Assembly (NCBI RefSeq): GCF_022695595.1
Contig: NZ_CP074380.1
Span: 124,001 to 188,000, forward strand
Direction of reading: 5' to 3'
Source of the DNA: Streptomyces sp. MST-110588
GTDB lineage: Bacteria; Actinomycetota; Actinomycetes; Streptomycetales; Streptomycetaceae
DNA: 64,000 nt
Shown: positions 8,536 to 17,681 of the stretch, one piece after another
Layout: every line of letters starts with the position of its first letter
How positions within the stretch are numbered: position 1 is the stretch's first letter
Made by a program: the position numbers and the translations under genes
Notes under the pieces: model-generated
What the model saw: only the letters and a program-made list of their open reading frames with translations
What the model was told of the DNA's origin: nothing
Database searches by the model: none

Positions 8536-8961
8536 AGCGTTGAAGCAGGGCAGCCGCAGCCGTCAGCACTACTCGCACCGGCACCGCTCACGAAGGCGAA
8601 GCGGCTGGTGGGCGCCTACGTGGCGGTCACCTTCGGTACGCTGGCGGCACTGGCCGTCATGACGGTGGCGGCGCCGTCGCTGGCCACCTCCGAGGCATGG
8701 GGCCACTCCGTCATCGTCGCCGTGTTCGCGGTCGTGCTGGTGCTGCGCACGCGCGCGGCACTCAAGGGGAGCCGCACCGGCATCCGCGCGCTCACCGTCA
8801 TCGGGGGTGTTCTGCTGGTGGTGAATCTCCTTGAGGCCGCCCTGCCGGGCGTCTTCCCTGCGTGGATGCGGGTGGAGATGCTGGTCATCGCCGCGATGAT
8901 GCTGACCCTCGCGATCCTGTCGGTCCAGGCCCGCCGGAACCCGCCGGCCGGTCGCCGATGA
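8527..8961 (+). CDS. four-helix membrane protein coupled to a TetR gene
   Basis: A 144-residue protein with four predicted membrane helices: about 28-50, 57-75, 85-105 and 113-135. There is no transporter signature. Its ATG lies inside the right arm of the promoter palindrome, predicting a leaderless mRNA. It overlaps the downstream TetR gene by 4 bp (ATGA), so both are co-translated. Such membrane protein-TetR pairs are common in Streptomyces, and the membrane partner is usually of unknown function. A role in export or envelope response to the TetR ligand is a guess. Confidence 0.7.
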   Translation: MVNSVEAGQPQPSALLAPAPLTKAKRLVGAYVAVTFGTLAALAVMTVAAPSLATSEAWGHSVIVAVFAVVLVLRTRAALKGSRTGIRALTVIGGVLLVVNLLEAALPGVFPAWMRVEMLVIAAMMLTLAILSVQARRNPPAGRR

Positions 8962-9620
8962 GCCGGCCAACGACGAGCAGTGACGACATGCCCGACTCGC
9001 CCGCCCGCCCCACGGCGCCAGGTGCACGTCGGCAGCGGCTCGACGAGGACCAGCGCAGGGCACAGATCATCACCGCGGCCGTGGAGGAACTCGCCGACCG
9101 CGGGTACGACCGCCTGTCGTTGACCCGCGTCGCCGATCGGGCCGGCGTTTCCAAGGGCCTGATCTGGCACTATTTCGCCGGCAAGGACGACCTGATGGAA
9201 TCCACCGCCAAAGCGACCATGACAACCATCAGGAACGGGATCGCGGACTCACTGGACCTGACACAGCCCGTCCCGGACATCCTGCGCGCAGCCCTGCGCC
9301 GCGCCGCGGCCTTGAGCGTCACCCACCGGGTGGAACTGACCGCACTCACCCGCATCTTCCACAACCTGCGTGGCCCCGACGGCACACCACGCCTGACCCT
9401 CGACGCCTACGAAGAGGCATACCAGGCACAGGAGTCACTCTTCCGACGCGGCCAGGCCGAAGGCTCCCTGCGGGACTTCGACACCCGCGTGATGGCCGTC
9501 ACCTACCACGGCGCGATCGACATGATGCTCAGCTACCTCGGAAGCAATCCCCACATCGACCCGGAGTACTACGCGGACGAGCTCGCGGACATCTTCCTCG
9601 CCGGCATCCAACAGAGCTGA
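8958..9620 (+). CDS. TetR/AcrR family regulator
   Basis: A 220-residue TetR-family protein beginning at the ATG overlapped with the membrane-protein stop. The HTH spans about residues 30-75, with LSLTRVADRAGVSKGLIWHYFAGKDDL as its core, and a helical C-terminal ligand domain follows (residues 85-215). Being second in the operon behind a double palindromic operator, it probably represses its own operon. It is better conserved than its neighbours and the start is supported by coupling. The effector is unknown. Confidence 0.9.
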   Translation: MSRPTTSSDDMPDSPARPTAPGARRQRLDEDQRRAQIITAAVEELADRGYDRLSLTRVADRAGVSKGLIWHYFAGKDDLMESTAKATMTTIRNGIADSLDLTQPVPDILRAALRRAAALSVTHRVELTALTRIFHNLRGPDGTPRLTLDAYEEAYQAQESLFRRGQAEGSLRDFDTRVMAVTYHGAIDMMLSYLGSNPHIDPEYYADELADIFLAGIQQS

Positions 9621-9766
9621 CATCAACAGAACACAGGCGCCGGGGCGGCACCACGGGTTCCGCGAGCAGTCGACGCGTACCGCCCCGGCCCGGCCCGGCA
9701 CCGGGACGATCTCTGCGGCTACGCTTTCACGGAGCGTCCGACAGTGAGCAAGCCCCGGGGGAAATC

Positions 9767-10321
9767 GTGGACCGACCGCTGCTGTTCCTCGACGTGGACG
9801 GGCCGCTCAACCCCTATGCGGCCCAGCCGGAGCGGCGTCCTGACGGCTACACCACGCTCAGGGTGCCCCAGGCCGGCGAAATCCCGGTGGGACACGGGAG
9901 CCTCTCGGCCCGGCGGCGGCCCCTGCGGGTCTGGCTCAACCCTGAGCACGGGCGGTCCTTTCTCCGGCTCGGCTACGAGTTGTGCTGGGCCACCACCTGG
10001 ATGGGCGACGCGAACCGGTGGATCGCCCCGGTGCTCGGCCTGCCCGAACTCCCCTTCGTCGACTTCGGTGACGCCTTGTTCCAAGAACGCCCCGACGGGG
10101 TCCACTGGAAGACCGGTCCCCTGGTGGACTACGCGAACGGCCGTCCTTTCGCCTGGGTGGACGACGAGCAGAGCGATCTGGACCAGGCGTACGTGACCAC
10201 CCACCACCCCGGGGCCGGGCTTCTGCACCACGTCAACCCGCGGGTCGGCCTGCGCGAGACCGACTTCCGCACGCTCGCCGACTTCGCCCGGTCCCTGGAC
10301 ACCCCCCGAGCCATCGGCTAG
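9767..10321 (+). CDS. HAD-like phosphatase-fold protein (HAD_SAK type)
   Basis: A 184-residue protein starting at GTG 9767 behind a GGGGGAAA ribosome site. The N-terminus LLFLDVDGPLNPY is the HAD motif I, with the DxD nucleophile pair, and ATTWMGDAN plausibly supplies motif II. The C-terminal VDDEQSDLD fits motif IV. It resembles the HAD domains related to Swiss-army-knife RNA repair proteins and short actinobacterial HAD-like secondary proteins. It stands alone, and its stop overlaps the chitosanase stop by 4 bp in convergent orientation. Substrate unknown. Confidence 0.75.
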   Translation: MDRPLLFLDVDGPLNPYAAQPERRPDGYTTLRVPQAGEIPVGHGSLSARRRPLRVWLNPEHGRSFLRLGYELCWATTWMGDANRWIAPVLGLPELPFVDFGDALFQERPDGVHWKTGPLVDYANGRPFAWVDDEQSDLDQAYVTTHHPGAGLLHHVNPRVGLRETDFRTLADFARSLDTPRAIG

Positions 10322-11199
10322 TGGATGGTGTGCCGGGAACCGAAAGCGGTGACGGTGAAGGGGCCGTCGAGGTCGTAGTTGCCCGTGCGGGCGATACGGC
10401 GCAGGGCTGCGACCCCGTCCACGGAATCGCGCCATTCCTTGGCGGTGTCCGGGTTCTCCGGGTGGGTGAGGTCGCTGGTCCGTACGTCGAAGAACGCGTC
10501 GAGCCAGTCCTTTTCACCGGCTTCGGACGGAGTGCCTGCCTTGGCGGAGGTGCGCTTGACGAGAGCCGGCAGGGCGTCGTCGTCGCTGCCGGTGCCGTGC
10601 TGGATGGCGGCGTCGTACAGTTCGGCGCGGGCCAGTGCGGTCCGCAGGCCGAGCCGGTCGGCCTCGCGCATGGCGGGCTTGTAGTAGCGGTCGTCGACCT
10701 GCTCGTCCTGCACATGCCGGAACCGGGGGTCCTTCGCCGCCTGCTTCCAGGCCGCGATGTAGTCGGCCTCGGGCAGGCCGCCGGTGTCCGGGTCGCCGTG
10801 CGCCTGCTGTTCCAGCGCGGGGACGAAGCGGGCCAGCGGGTTGCCGGGAGCCTGCCGGGTGTAGGCGCGGATCACCTTGAGCGCATCCCCGTCGCCGGTC
10901 GTGAAACCGGCCCGGCCGGCGGTGACCCCGCGCCCGTCGTCCAGGTTCTCGGCGTATCCGTACTGGATCTCCGGGGTGCCGTTCTCGAACACGCTGACCA
11001 ACTGGTCGGCCCGGCGTCGCTGGTCGGCCGTCAGTGCCGGGGCGCTCACGGAAGCACTGCCGCCGGGCCGCTTCGGGCCATCGTCGGCACCCGGTGCGCC
11101 GGACGCACCGGCGCCGCAAGCGGTCGGCCCGGCGGCAATGACCAGGGCCAGCAGAGCCGTTCGGAGCGCGCGTCGGCGGCACGCGTACAAAGTAGCCAT
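10318..11199 (-). CDS. csn: GH46 chitosanase, exported, probably lipid-anchored
   Basis: A 293-residue endo-chitosanase that cleaves beta-1,4 bonds in partly deacetylated chitosan. The mature part aligns by eye with family 46: the catalytic acid Glu72 in VFENGTPEIQYGY and the base Asp88 in NLDDGRGVTAGRAGF have the 16-residue spacing expected (Glu22/Asp40 in Streptomyces N174). PGNPLARFVPAL and DAAIQHG are further family motifs. The N-terminus has Arg residues, a hydrophobic helix and GPTACGAG, which looks like a lipobox with Cys28, followed by a Gly/Ala/Ser linker; most Streptomyces chitosanases are freely secreted. Monocistronic. Confidence 0.88.
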   Translation of the reverse strand: MATLYACRRRALRTALLALVIAAGPTACGAGASGAPGADDGPKRPGGSASVSAPALTADQRRRADQLVSVFENGTPEIQYGYAENLDDGRGVTAGRAGFTTGDGDALKVIRAYTRQAPGNPLARFVPALEQQAHGDPDTGGLPEADYIAAWKQAAKDPRFRHVQDEQVDDRYYKPAMREADRLGLRTALARAELYDAAIQHGTGSDDDALPALVKRTSAKAGTPSEAGEKDWLDAFFDVRTSDLTHPENPDTAKEWRDSVDGVAALRRIARTGNYDLDGPFTVTAFGSRHTIH

Positions 11200-11568
11200 A
11201 TGGGCTGAATCTTATACCGGCACGGGAATGGCAACGGGAACAGGAAGAAGGAAAAAGGAAGAGGGTGTCTGCGCGAGGACCGTCTGTCCGCTCAGCAGCG
11301 ACAGTGGCAGCGACAGCACCGGCACGAATCCGTACGTCCGCCGAGCGAGCGGGGCGTGCAACGTCTGCCATGTTGACCGGTGGACAGCCTCGGCACAGTC
11401 TGGTCTGGCGGTGCTGTGCGGTGCGGTGCGAGGTGTCACGCCGACGGGAACCAGGAGTGACGCGGGCATGCAGGTCATGCAGGTCACGCGGGTAGGGGCC
11501 AGGATGTCACGCGCCGGCAAGCTCCCGGCCCCTGCCTGTTGAGCGCGGCCTGGGAAGGGGAGACCGGT
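11200..11568. other. intergenic region, chitosanase upstream
   Basis: No credible gene was seen. The stretch separates two divergent genes and must hold the chitosanase promoter on the minus strand and that of the membrane protein on the plus strand. A short direct repeat ATGCAGGTC occurs twice near 11467-11484. No known chitosanase operator was recognised. Confidence 0.5.
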
Positions 11569-12606
11569 ATGACGCCGTCGAAGGGTGCGCGAAGCCCGTC
11601 CGAAGAGGTCCGCAGGCGCCGTCGGCAGGGGGCGGCGGCCGGGAGCGCGGCGGCTGCGGCGGTTCTGCTGGCGTCGTTGGCCGTACAGGCCGGGGCGAAA
11701 GCGGCACCGCCGAGCACGACCGCCGACATCATGTTCTTCGTGGGGCAGTGCGTCATGGTGTGGTCGCTCCACATCGGCCATGTCGTGTACATCAGGCGGG
11801 CGAGCGTGCCGGGCCTGGCCATATGGCTGCGCCGTTTCCGTTCCGGCTACGGGAACCGCATCCGGTTCCACCGTGCACTGGGCGAGGCGTGCTTCGGCTT
11901 CGCCCGCCCGGTGACCATCCAGGACTCCTCGTTCAGCGCCTCGTTGACATCGGCTCTGCCGCGGCTGTGGTTCATGGTGCCGCTCGCCCTCGCGTTCTGG
12001 GTCACCGGCACGCTGGCCGTCGCGTTACTGCTCTTCATCCAAGGAATCACCTCCACCGCTGTCTTCGTCGTCGGGTTGCTGGCCTGGACCGGAGTTTTCT
12101 CCCGGGCCCTGCTGGCCCTGGCGCACCGCAGAGGCGTGATCGAACGCAAGTGGACCGATGCGCAGATCACCCGGCATCTCGACCGGGTCAGGCGCGGCAA
12201 ACGGCTGGTGGGCCGGGGTGTCGAGGTGCTGAAGGTGGCACGGAGCGATGACCGGTGGAGAGAGGTCGTCAAGCAGGCGCTGTCACGCGCCGACCTGGCG
12301 GTCATCGACATCTCGGACCTCACCCCGTCGATCGCCTGGGAGACCGGCCAGGCTTTCGACCGGCTTCGCGCGCACCGGATTCTCCTCGTCGCCGAGGAAG
12401 GGAGCGTACGGCCGAAGGTGCTGTCCGGCCGGCTGACGGCAGCCGGGATCAGTGCTGCGACCGTGGAACGCGCCCTTGGGTCCGTGGTGTTCTATCCGGC
12501 TGACCGGCGGACGACGGTGATGACGAGGAGGCTCCGGTACCCGGAACTCGTCAAGCGCCTGCGGCAGGAAATCACCTGGCGGATCGACACCCCGGGGGGA
12601 AGGTGA
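11569..12606 (+). CDS. membrane protein with C-terminal nucleoside deoxyribosyltransferase/TIR-like domain
   Basis: A 345-residue protein starting at ATG 11569 behind GGAAGGGGAG. Four hydrophobic segments lie at about residues 22-40, 52-72, 130-150 and 155-178. The soluble C-terminal domain (residues 215-345) has VEVLKVARSDD, then ADLAVIDISDLTPSIAWETG, then HRILLVAEE. That order of strand, acidic D-x-S-D turn, a Glu in a helix start and a next strand is characteristic of the 2'-deoxyribosyltransferase/TIR-like Rossmann group, where the Glu is catalytic. A TTA codon (codon 153) suggests bldA dependence. Membrane-tethered NAD-consuming effectors of this fold occur in bacterial immunity; that role is only inferred. 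Confidence 0.6.
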   Translation: MTPSKGARSPSEEVRRRRRQGAAAGSAAAAAVLLASLAVQAGAKAAPPSTTADIMFFVGQCVMVWSLHIGHVVYIRRASVPGLAIWLRRFRSGYGNRIRFHRALGEACFGFARPVTIQDSSFSASLTSALPRLWFMVPLALAFWVTGTLAVALLLFIQGITSTAVFVVGLLAWTGVFSRALLALAHRRGVIERKWTDAQITRHLDRVRRGKRLVGRGVEVLKVARSDDRWREVVKQALSRADLAVIDISDLTPSIAWETGQAFDRLRAHRILLVAEEGSVRPKVLSGRLTAAGISAATVERALGSVVFYPADRRTTVMTRRLRYPELVKRLRQEITWRIDTPGGR

Positions 12607-12612
12607 CCGCCG

Positions 12613-13575
12613 CTACCGGAGGCCGGTGAGAAGCGGGGCGTAGTAGCCACCGTCCTCCTCGGCGAATGCCGTGAGCATCGCGGCGGCGTCGGCGCGGTCG
12701 GCTTCGTCGGCTTCGTCGGGGTCGTCCGCGGCCAGTGCGTTCGCCAGCACCCACATCTCCAGCATGATGGAGTAGCCGACGAGTACGTCCGGTCCGCCCG
12801 CCGCGTCGAGCGTGGATGCCACGATGCGGCCGACCACCTCCCGCAACGGCGCGCGTTCCTCGGGGCGGCCCGGACCGTAAGCGATTTTGGCGAGTTCGTT
12901 GAGATCGACCGCGACGGGTGCGACGACGGCGAACTCGAAGTCGAGGAGCGCCACGACGTCACCGTCGTGCCACAGCGTGTTCGGGGCGCAGAAGTCACCG
13001 TGGTTCAACGCCTTGCGCGCCTCGGGCAGGGCGGTCCAGAAGCGGTCGAGTGACCGGCTGAGCCCTTTGACCTGGGCAGCGGTGAGTTCTTTGACCGTCA
13101 GGAGCAGGTCGAGCGCGGCGGTTGCCGCTTCCGCGCTCGGGGGGAAGAACGGTGAGCGGGAGCGGGCGAACGGTGTGGCCGCGGCCACGTCGACCCGGTG
13201 GACGTGACGCACGCGTTCCCACATCTGCTCGATGGCGCGCGTACGGGCGGCGTGGTCCAGCGACGGCCAGATCTCCTCCAGGTTCTCCCCGGCGATCCGC
13301 CGGGTCAGCATCCACTCGCGGCCCCGGCAGACGCCCGAGCCGACGATCGCGGGGTAGCCGACCTCTGCGGGGAGCAGCCTGGCCAGCCGCTCCTCGCGGC
13401 GCAGGTCGCCGGTACCCGGCCGGGCCGCGACGCGGACGACCAGGTCATCGGTCAGCCATGTGGTGTTGGTCCAGCCCCGGCCGCGCCGGGCGGCGGCGAG
13501 GTCCGCTCCGTACCTGCGCAGGACCTCCTCGGCAACTCGCCGGGAATCAGTGGCGTCGATGCTGTCGTGGGTCAC
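12613..13575 (-). CDS. aminoglycoside phosphotransferase-family kinase
   Basis: A 320-residue APH/choline-kinase-fold protein. The catalytic loop ALNHGDFCAPNTLW (HGDxxxxN) and the metal motif LLDFEF are intact, near residues 190 and 208. The N-lobe has WLTDDLVVRVAARP and an acidic RREERLARLL helix. Such proteins phosphorylate small hydroxylated molecules, including antibiotics or metabolites; the true substrate cannot be named. It is convergent with the membrane protein gene, separated by 6 bp, and no terminator was recognised between them. Confidence 0.85.
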   Translation of the reverse strand: MTHDSIDATDSRRVAEEVLRRYGADLAAARRGRGWTNTTWLTDDLVVRVAARPGTGDLRREERLARLLPAEVGYPAIVGSGVCRGREWMLTRRIAGENLEEIWPSLDHAARTRAIEQMWERVRHVHRVDVAAATPFARSRSPFFPPSAEAATAALDLLLTVKELTAAQVKGLSRSLDRFWTALPEARKALNHGDFCAPNTLWHDGDVVALLDFEFAVVAPVAVDLNELAKIAYGPGRPEERAPLREVVGRIVASTLDAAGGPDVLVGYSIMLEMWVLANALAADDPDEADEADRADAAAMLTAFAEEDGGYYAPLLTGLR

Positions 13576-13633
13576 GTCGCGGACGCTAATGGATCGTGTG
13601 ATGGCATACCAGTCGATATCGATTGCTGCGGTG

Positions 13634-14994
13634 TCAGGCGCTCAGGCGATCAGCATCGTCGACGGGCGGGGCCGCGGCCGATGTGCCCCCGGCCGGCGTG
13701 GCCGCGGCTGACATGGCCGCGGCGATGCGGTTGTTGCTGAGCGGGCGCAGGAGCGCGGGGCCCAGGAGGACCAGGACCGCGCCCCCGACGTAGAAGGGCC
13801 AGGAGAGGCCCACCACACGGGCCGACAGGCCGCCGACGAACGCGCCCAGGGCCGAGGCGCCGGTCGACAGCGTACGGAAGACAGCGGTGACACGTCCCAG
13901 CATGTGAGGGGGATGAGCCGGGCCCTGGTACTGACGGAGACGACGGACTGGGTGATGACGACGAAGCCGTCGAGGGCCATCAGGGCGCTGAGGACCACCG
14001 GATGGCCGGCCCGGCCGAGCGAGGCGGTGGCCAGGCCCGACACCACCGTCGTCCACAGCAGGGTCGTACCGGGGCGGGTGAGCGCGCCGACCCGGTCGCC
14101 GTACACGCCTGCGAGGAAGGCTCCCACGGCCCCGCCGGCGAGCACGAAACCGTACGTCGCCGCGGTCGCGCCGAGCCGCTCGACGACCGTGAGGGACAGC
14201 AGGCTGTACGTGGCGGCGCTGACCAGGTTGCCGACGCCGAGCAGCACGCACAGGGCGACGAGCATCGGCGACCCGGTGAATCCCCGGACGCCTTCGCGCA
14301 GGTCCGTCGCGAAGGAGGAAGCCGCCCGGGCCGGGCCGCCGGGCACGTCCCGTACGCCTTGTTCCACCGTCTCCCCGCGCCTCCGGGCCCGTATCCGCTG
14401 GCGCTTCCGTCGCGCGGTGGGAAGCAACAGCATCAGTGCGAAGGCCACGGCGTAGCCCATCGCCCCCAGAGCGAATGGAGCGGCGAGGGCCAGGCCGAAC
14501 ACCGCTCCTCCCAGTGGCGGACCGACGAAGCTGTTCGCGACGGTGTAGGTGGCCTGCAGCCGGCCGTTGGCCCGTTCGAGCTGGTGGTCGGCGACGGTGC
14601 TGGGGACCAGTGCCGAAGAGGTGTTGTCGTACAGGGTCTCGGCCAGTCCGAAGAGGAAGGACAGACCGTAGAGCATGACGATGTGGACATGGCCGGTGGC
14701 CAGGCCCACCGCCAGCAGACCGACCCCGACGGCACGGGCCGCGCCCGCCACGCGCAGCAGCAGGACGCGGTCGGCGCGGTCGGCGAGCGTGCCCATCGGG
14801 ATCGACAGCAACAGCCAGGGCAGGTACTGGATGGCGGTGACGGCCGTGATGGCGACCGGGTCGCGTGTCAGGGTCAGGGCGACCAGTGGCGTGGCGGCCT
14901 GCAACACGCCATCGGCGAGGTTCGATGTCGCTGTCGCCGCCCATAACTTCCGGAACCGCCGCCAGGCTACGCGGTCGTGCGGTGGGTCCGTCAT
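13634..14994 (-). CDS. MFS transporter (frameshifted near 13910)
   Basis: A 12-helix major facilitator of 453 residues if one base is restored in the G run 13908-13912. The join then reads ARLIPPHMLGRVTAVFRT, which matches the MFS_3/MFS_1 exporters of Streptomyces, and the last helices continue in the new frame to a stop at 13634. The N-half shows LPLVALTLTRDP-type and PMGTLADRADR (motif A) sequences. Codon 17 is TTA, so translation may depend on bldA. Related proteins are drug or macrolide exporters; substrate unknown. The gene is followed by the APH gene with 58 bp between them. Confidence 0.8.
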
Positions 14995-15169
14995 TGACCC
15001 GTCTCCTCAAGTCGGCGCGGCTGTCGTGATATCGCCGCCACGGCAAAGGCCGCCATGGTAAAAGCCGCCGCGCTCACGGAGAAGTGATTAGTTCCGAGAG
15101 GTGAATGGTTCCGGCTGTTCCGAGGCACGCGCGCTCGCCCCGGACGCGCGAGCCCCGCTTCGAAAGCTC

Positions 15170-16153
15170 TCAACGAGGCAGCGCGGCGAGCCAGTCGGTG
15201 AGGAGCCGGTTGACCTCGGCCGGGCACTCCTGCTGGATCCAGTGGCCGGCGCCATCGAGGACGCGGGAGGTGACGAGCCCGGGCAGCGTGGTGGGGTACG
15301 CCTTGATCGCATCGGCCATCCAGGTGGTGGAGGCGTCCAGGGCTCCGCCGATGAACAGGGACGGCTGGGTGACGGGGGCGCCGTCGAAGTCCGCGAGGTC
15401 CTCCCAGTCCCGGTCCATGTTCCGGTAGCGGTTGAGCGCGCCGCTCATACCGGTACGTTCGAACTCGCCGGCGTAGACGTCCAGATCGTCCTCGGAGAGC
15501 CAGGCGGGCCGCCGCCCGGCGGGAAAGCGCTCGCGGAGGGTCCCGCCCCGGCTGAGGAAGTGCGGGTCCGGTGCGCCGGCTGACGGCATGGTGTCGGCGG
15601 ACATGGCGGCGTAGAACCCCGCGAGCCAGCCGCGTACATCGGGCTCGATCTCGGCCTCGGCCCGCCCCGGGCTCTGGAAGTAGGAGACGTAGAACTCCTC
15701 GTCCCCGCCGCCCAGCCGGGTGAAGATCTCGCTCGGCCTGGGCCCGCCGCGCGGCGCGTAGGGAACACTGAGCAGCCCGACCGCGCGGAAGACCTCCGGT
15801 CTGATCAACGCGGAGGTGGCGGCGATGTTCGCCCCCCAGTCGTGGCCGACGATGATCGCGGACTCCTCCCCCAGGGCGTTCACGACCGCCACGTTGTCCT
15901 CCACGAGCTCGGACATCCGGTAGGCGTCCATGTCGCCGGGCCTGGAGGAACGGCCGTAGCCGCGTACGTCGACGGCGACCGCGCGGTATCCGGCCGCCGC
16001 CACCGCCGGTAGCTGATGGCGCCACGAATGCCAGGACTCCGGGAAGCCGTGAACGAACAGCACCAGCGGCCCGGCGCCCTGCTCGACCAGGTGGGTCCGG
16101 CCCGCGGGTGAGGAGACCAGCCGGTGCGTGACATCCATGGCCTGTCGTGTCAT
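15170..16153 (-). CDS. epoxide hydrolase-type alpha/beta hydrolase
   Basis: A 327-residue soluble epoxide hydrolase-like enzyme. HGFPESWHSWRHQ carries the oxyanion HGxP motif (about residue 35), VGHDWGANIA gives the nucleophilic Asp (about 104), and GAGHWIQQECP the catalytic His near residue 300. The cap domain contains YFQSPGRAE and a Tyr-rich stretch suitable for the ring-opening Tyr pair. The family hydrolyses epoxides to vicinal diols; some members dehalogenate. It is a single gene divergent from the DUF5995 protein. Region 14995-15169 contains no gene. Confidence 0.85.
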   Translation of the reverse strand: MTRQAMDVTHRLVSSPAGRTHLVEQGAGPLVLFVHGFPESWHSWRHQLPAVAAAGYRAVAVDVRGYGRSSRPGDMDAYRMSELVEDNVAVVNALGEESAIIVGHDWGANIAATSALIRPEVFRAVGLLSVPYAPRGGPRPSEIFTRLGGGDEEFYVSYFQSPGRAEAEIEPDVRGWLAGFYAAMSADTMPSAGAPDPHFLSRGGTLRERFPAGRRPAWLSEDDLDVYAGEFERTGMSGALNRYRNMDRDWEDLADFDGAPVTQPSLFIGGALDASTTWMADAIKAYPTTLPGLVTSRVLDGAGHWIQQECPAEVNRLLTDWLAALPR

Positions 16154-16241
16154 GAGTCCTCCAAGGTTCTCGCTCCACCGGTCGCCGAGGCCGACGGTCA
16201 GGGCCGGGGGCCGGCGGTCCGGGTCTGGTCGTCAGGGACCG

Positions 16242-16280
16242 ACGGTCAACGGTCAACGGTCAACGGTCAACGGTCAACGG
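16242..16280. repeat. 7-bp tandem repeat, about 5.6 copies
   Basis: ACGGTCA is repeated perfectly five times with a partial sixth copy, between two divergent genes. Read on the minus strand each unit gives TTGACC, a -35-like hexamer, upstream of the epoxide hydrolase gene. Perfect short repeats like this are prone to slippage. The rest of 16154-16481 shows no gene. Confidence 0.85.
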
Positions 16281-16481
16281 ATTGATCATGCAGGGAACGC
16301 GGTGCCCCGGCCAGCCTTGTTGCCACTTCGGCAACACCACTCGGCCTCGAACGCAGCCCCCGCCCTGCCGAGTACGCCGCGTACACCCCGTACGCCGCTC
16401 GTTGCCCGTACGCGAATCGCTCGTTGGTCCCCTCGACGCGCTCGACCGGCCGCGACGACCCGACAAGCGGGGGGCAGAACG

Positions 16482-17681
16482 GTGTTCAAGCTCAGGACAG
16501 CCAGAGTGGCGGGTGCGCTCGCGCTGTCGGTGGTGCTGTCCATGACGGGAACGGTGGCCGCCGATGCCTCCCAGATGTCAGTGGCACGCCACGGCGATCT
16601 CGTCTGTCAGGGGCCGGTCCTCGGCTGCGTACGCGACGCGAGGCGCACCCTGACCCGTCTCCGCGACGGCCTCGGCTGCGACCACAAAGCCCCCTTCCCC
16701 TCCATCTACGTACATCTGGAGCAGTCGTTGGAAAGGGCCGCCGCACGGCCGGGCGCGTTCGACGAACCCGCATGGCTGGCCGGCAGCCTCAACACCGGAT
16801 TCGTGAACCTGTACCTGTCCGCCTACGACGCGGACCAGGCCGGCAGACCCGTGCCGCGCGCCTGGCGGACCGCCTTCCGCGCCGCCCGCAGCGCCGACGT
16901 CAACGCCGGCCAGGACGTGCTGCTCGGCGCCAACGCGCACATCCAGCGCGACATGCCGTACGTCCTGGCCCGGCTCGGCCTGCGCCGCCCCGACGGCTCC
17001 TCACGCAAGCCGGACTACGACCGCTTCCAAGCCGTCCTCGACCGCGCCTACGGACCTGCCGTACGAGAGATCGCCCGCCACTACGACCCGGTGGTGGCGC
17101 TGGCCGACGAGCGCTGGAACCCGATCGCCGGCTACACCGCCCACGAACTCTTCCATCTGTGGCGCGAGCAAGCCTGGGTCCACGCCCGCCGGCTCATCGA
17201 CGCCGACGGCGCCGCGGCGCGCGCCCGTGTCGTCCACGCGATCGAGACGAACGCGGCCCACTGGGCCGGTCTCCTGGCCGTCGTCCAAGTCCCCGGCTAC
17301 CGCTCGATCCGCGACACGTACTGCCGGGCCCGTCCGCCGGCCTCGACGCCGGTCCCGGCGCGGTCGGGTGGGCCGGGCTCATTCTCCTCCGTCGCACCGG
17401 GCGAGGCGGCCCCGCGGCCCAGGAGGCACCTGACGACGCGCCCGTTCCCCGTATCCGTATCCGTATGTCACCCGAGCCCTGCACTCGCGCGATGGAGGAG
17501 TTGCACCTCCTCTTCAGCCGACCGGGCTCCAAGGCGAGCTGCCCTTCCAAGGGTCCTAGTTCGGCAGCGTGCCGTCCAGTTCCTTGACCTCCGTCCCGCT
17601 CAGTACGAGTTCGGCGGCCTGGGCCGAGTTCTGGACGGATGCCGGGCGGCTGGCACCCGGCACCGGGATCATCACCGGTGA
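16482..17681 (+). CDS. DUF5995-family exported protein, 3' end uncertain
   Basis: The reading frame starts at GTG 16482 and encodes a signal peptide (ALALSVVLSMTGTVAADA) followed by a domain of about 250 residues with DVNAGQDVLLGANAHIQRDMPY and a later TAHELFHLWREQAW helix, matching DUF5995 proteins of actinobacteria. The conserved part ends near 17320 (RDTYC). Beyond that the frame has degraded codon bias and runs antisense into the aldo-keto reductase gene, so the true stop is probably near 17350 and hidden by a frameshift. No enzymatic activity is established. Single gene. Confidence 0.65.
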   Translation: MFKLRTARVAGALALSVVLSMTGTVAADASQMSVARHGDLVCQGPVLGCVRDARRTLTRLRDGLGCDHKAPFPSIYVHLEQSLERAAARPGAFDEPAWLAGSLNTGFVNLYLSAYDADQAGRPVPRAWRTAFRAARSADVNAGQDVLLGANAHIQRDMPYVLARLGLRRPDGSSRKPDYDRFQAVLDRAYGPAVREIARHYDPVVALADERWNPIAGYTAHELFHLWREQAWVHARRLIDADGAAARARVVHAIETNAAHWAGLLAVVQVPGYRSIRDTYCRARPPASTPVPARSGGPGSFSSVAPGEAAPRPRRHLTTRPFPVSVSVCHPSPALARWRSCTSSSADRAPRRAALPRVLVRQRAVQFLDLRPAQYEFGGLGRVLDGCRAAGTRHRDHHR

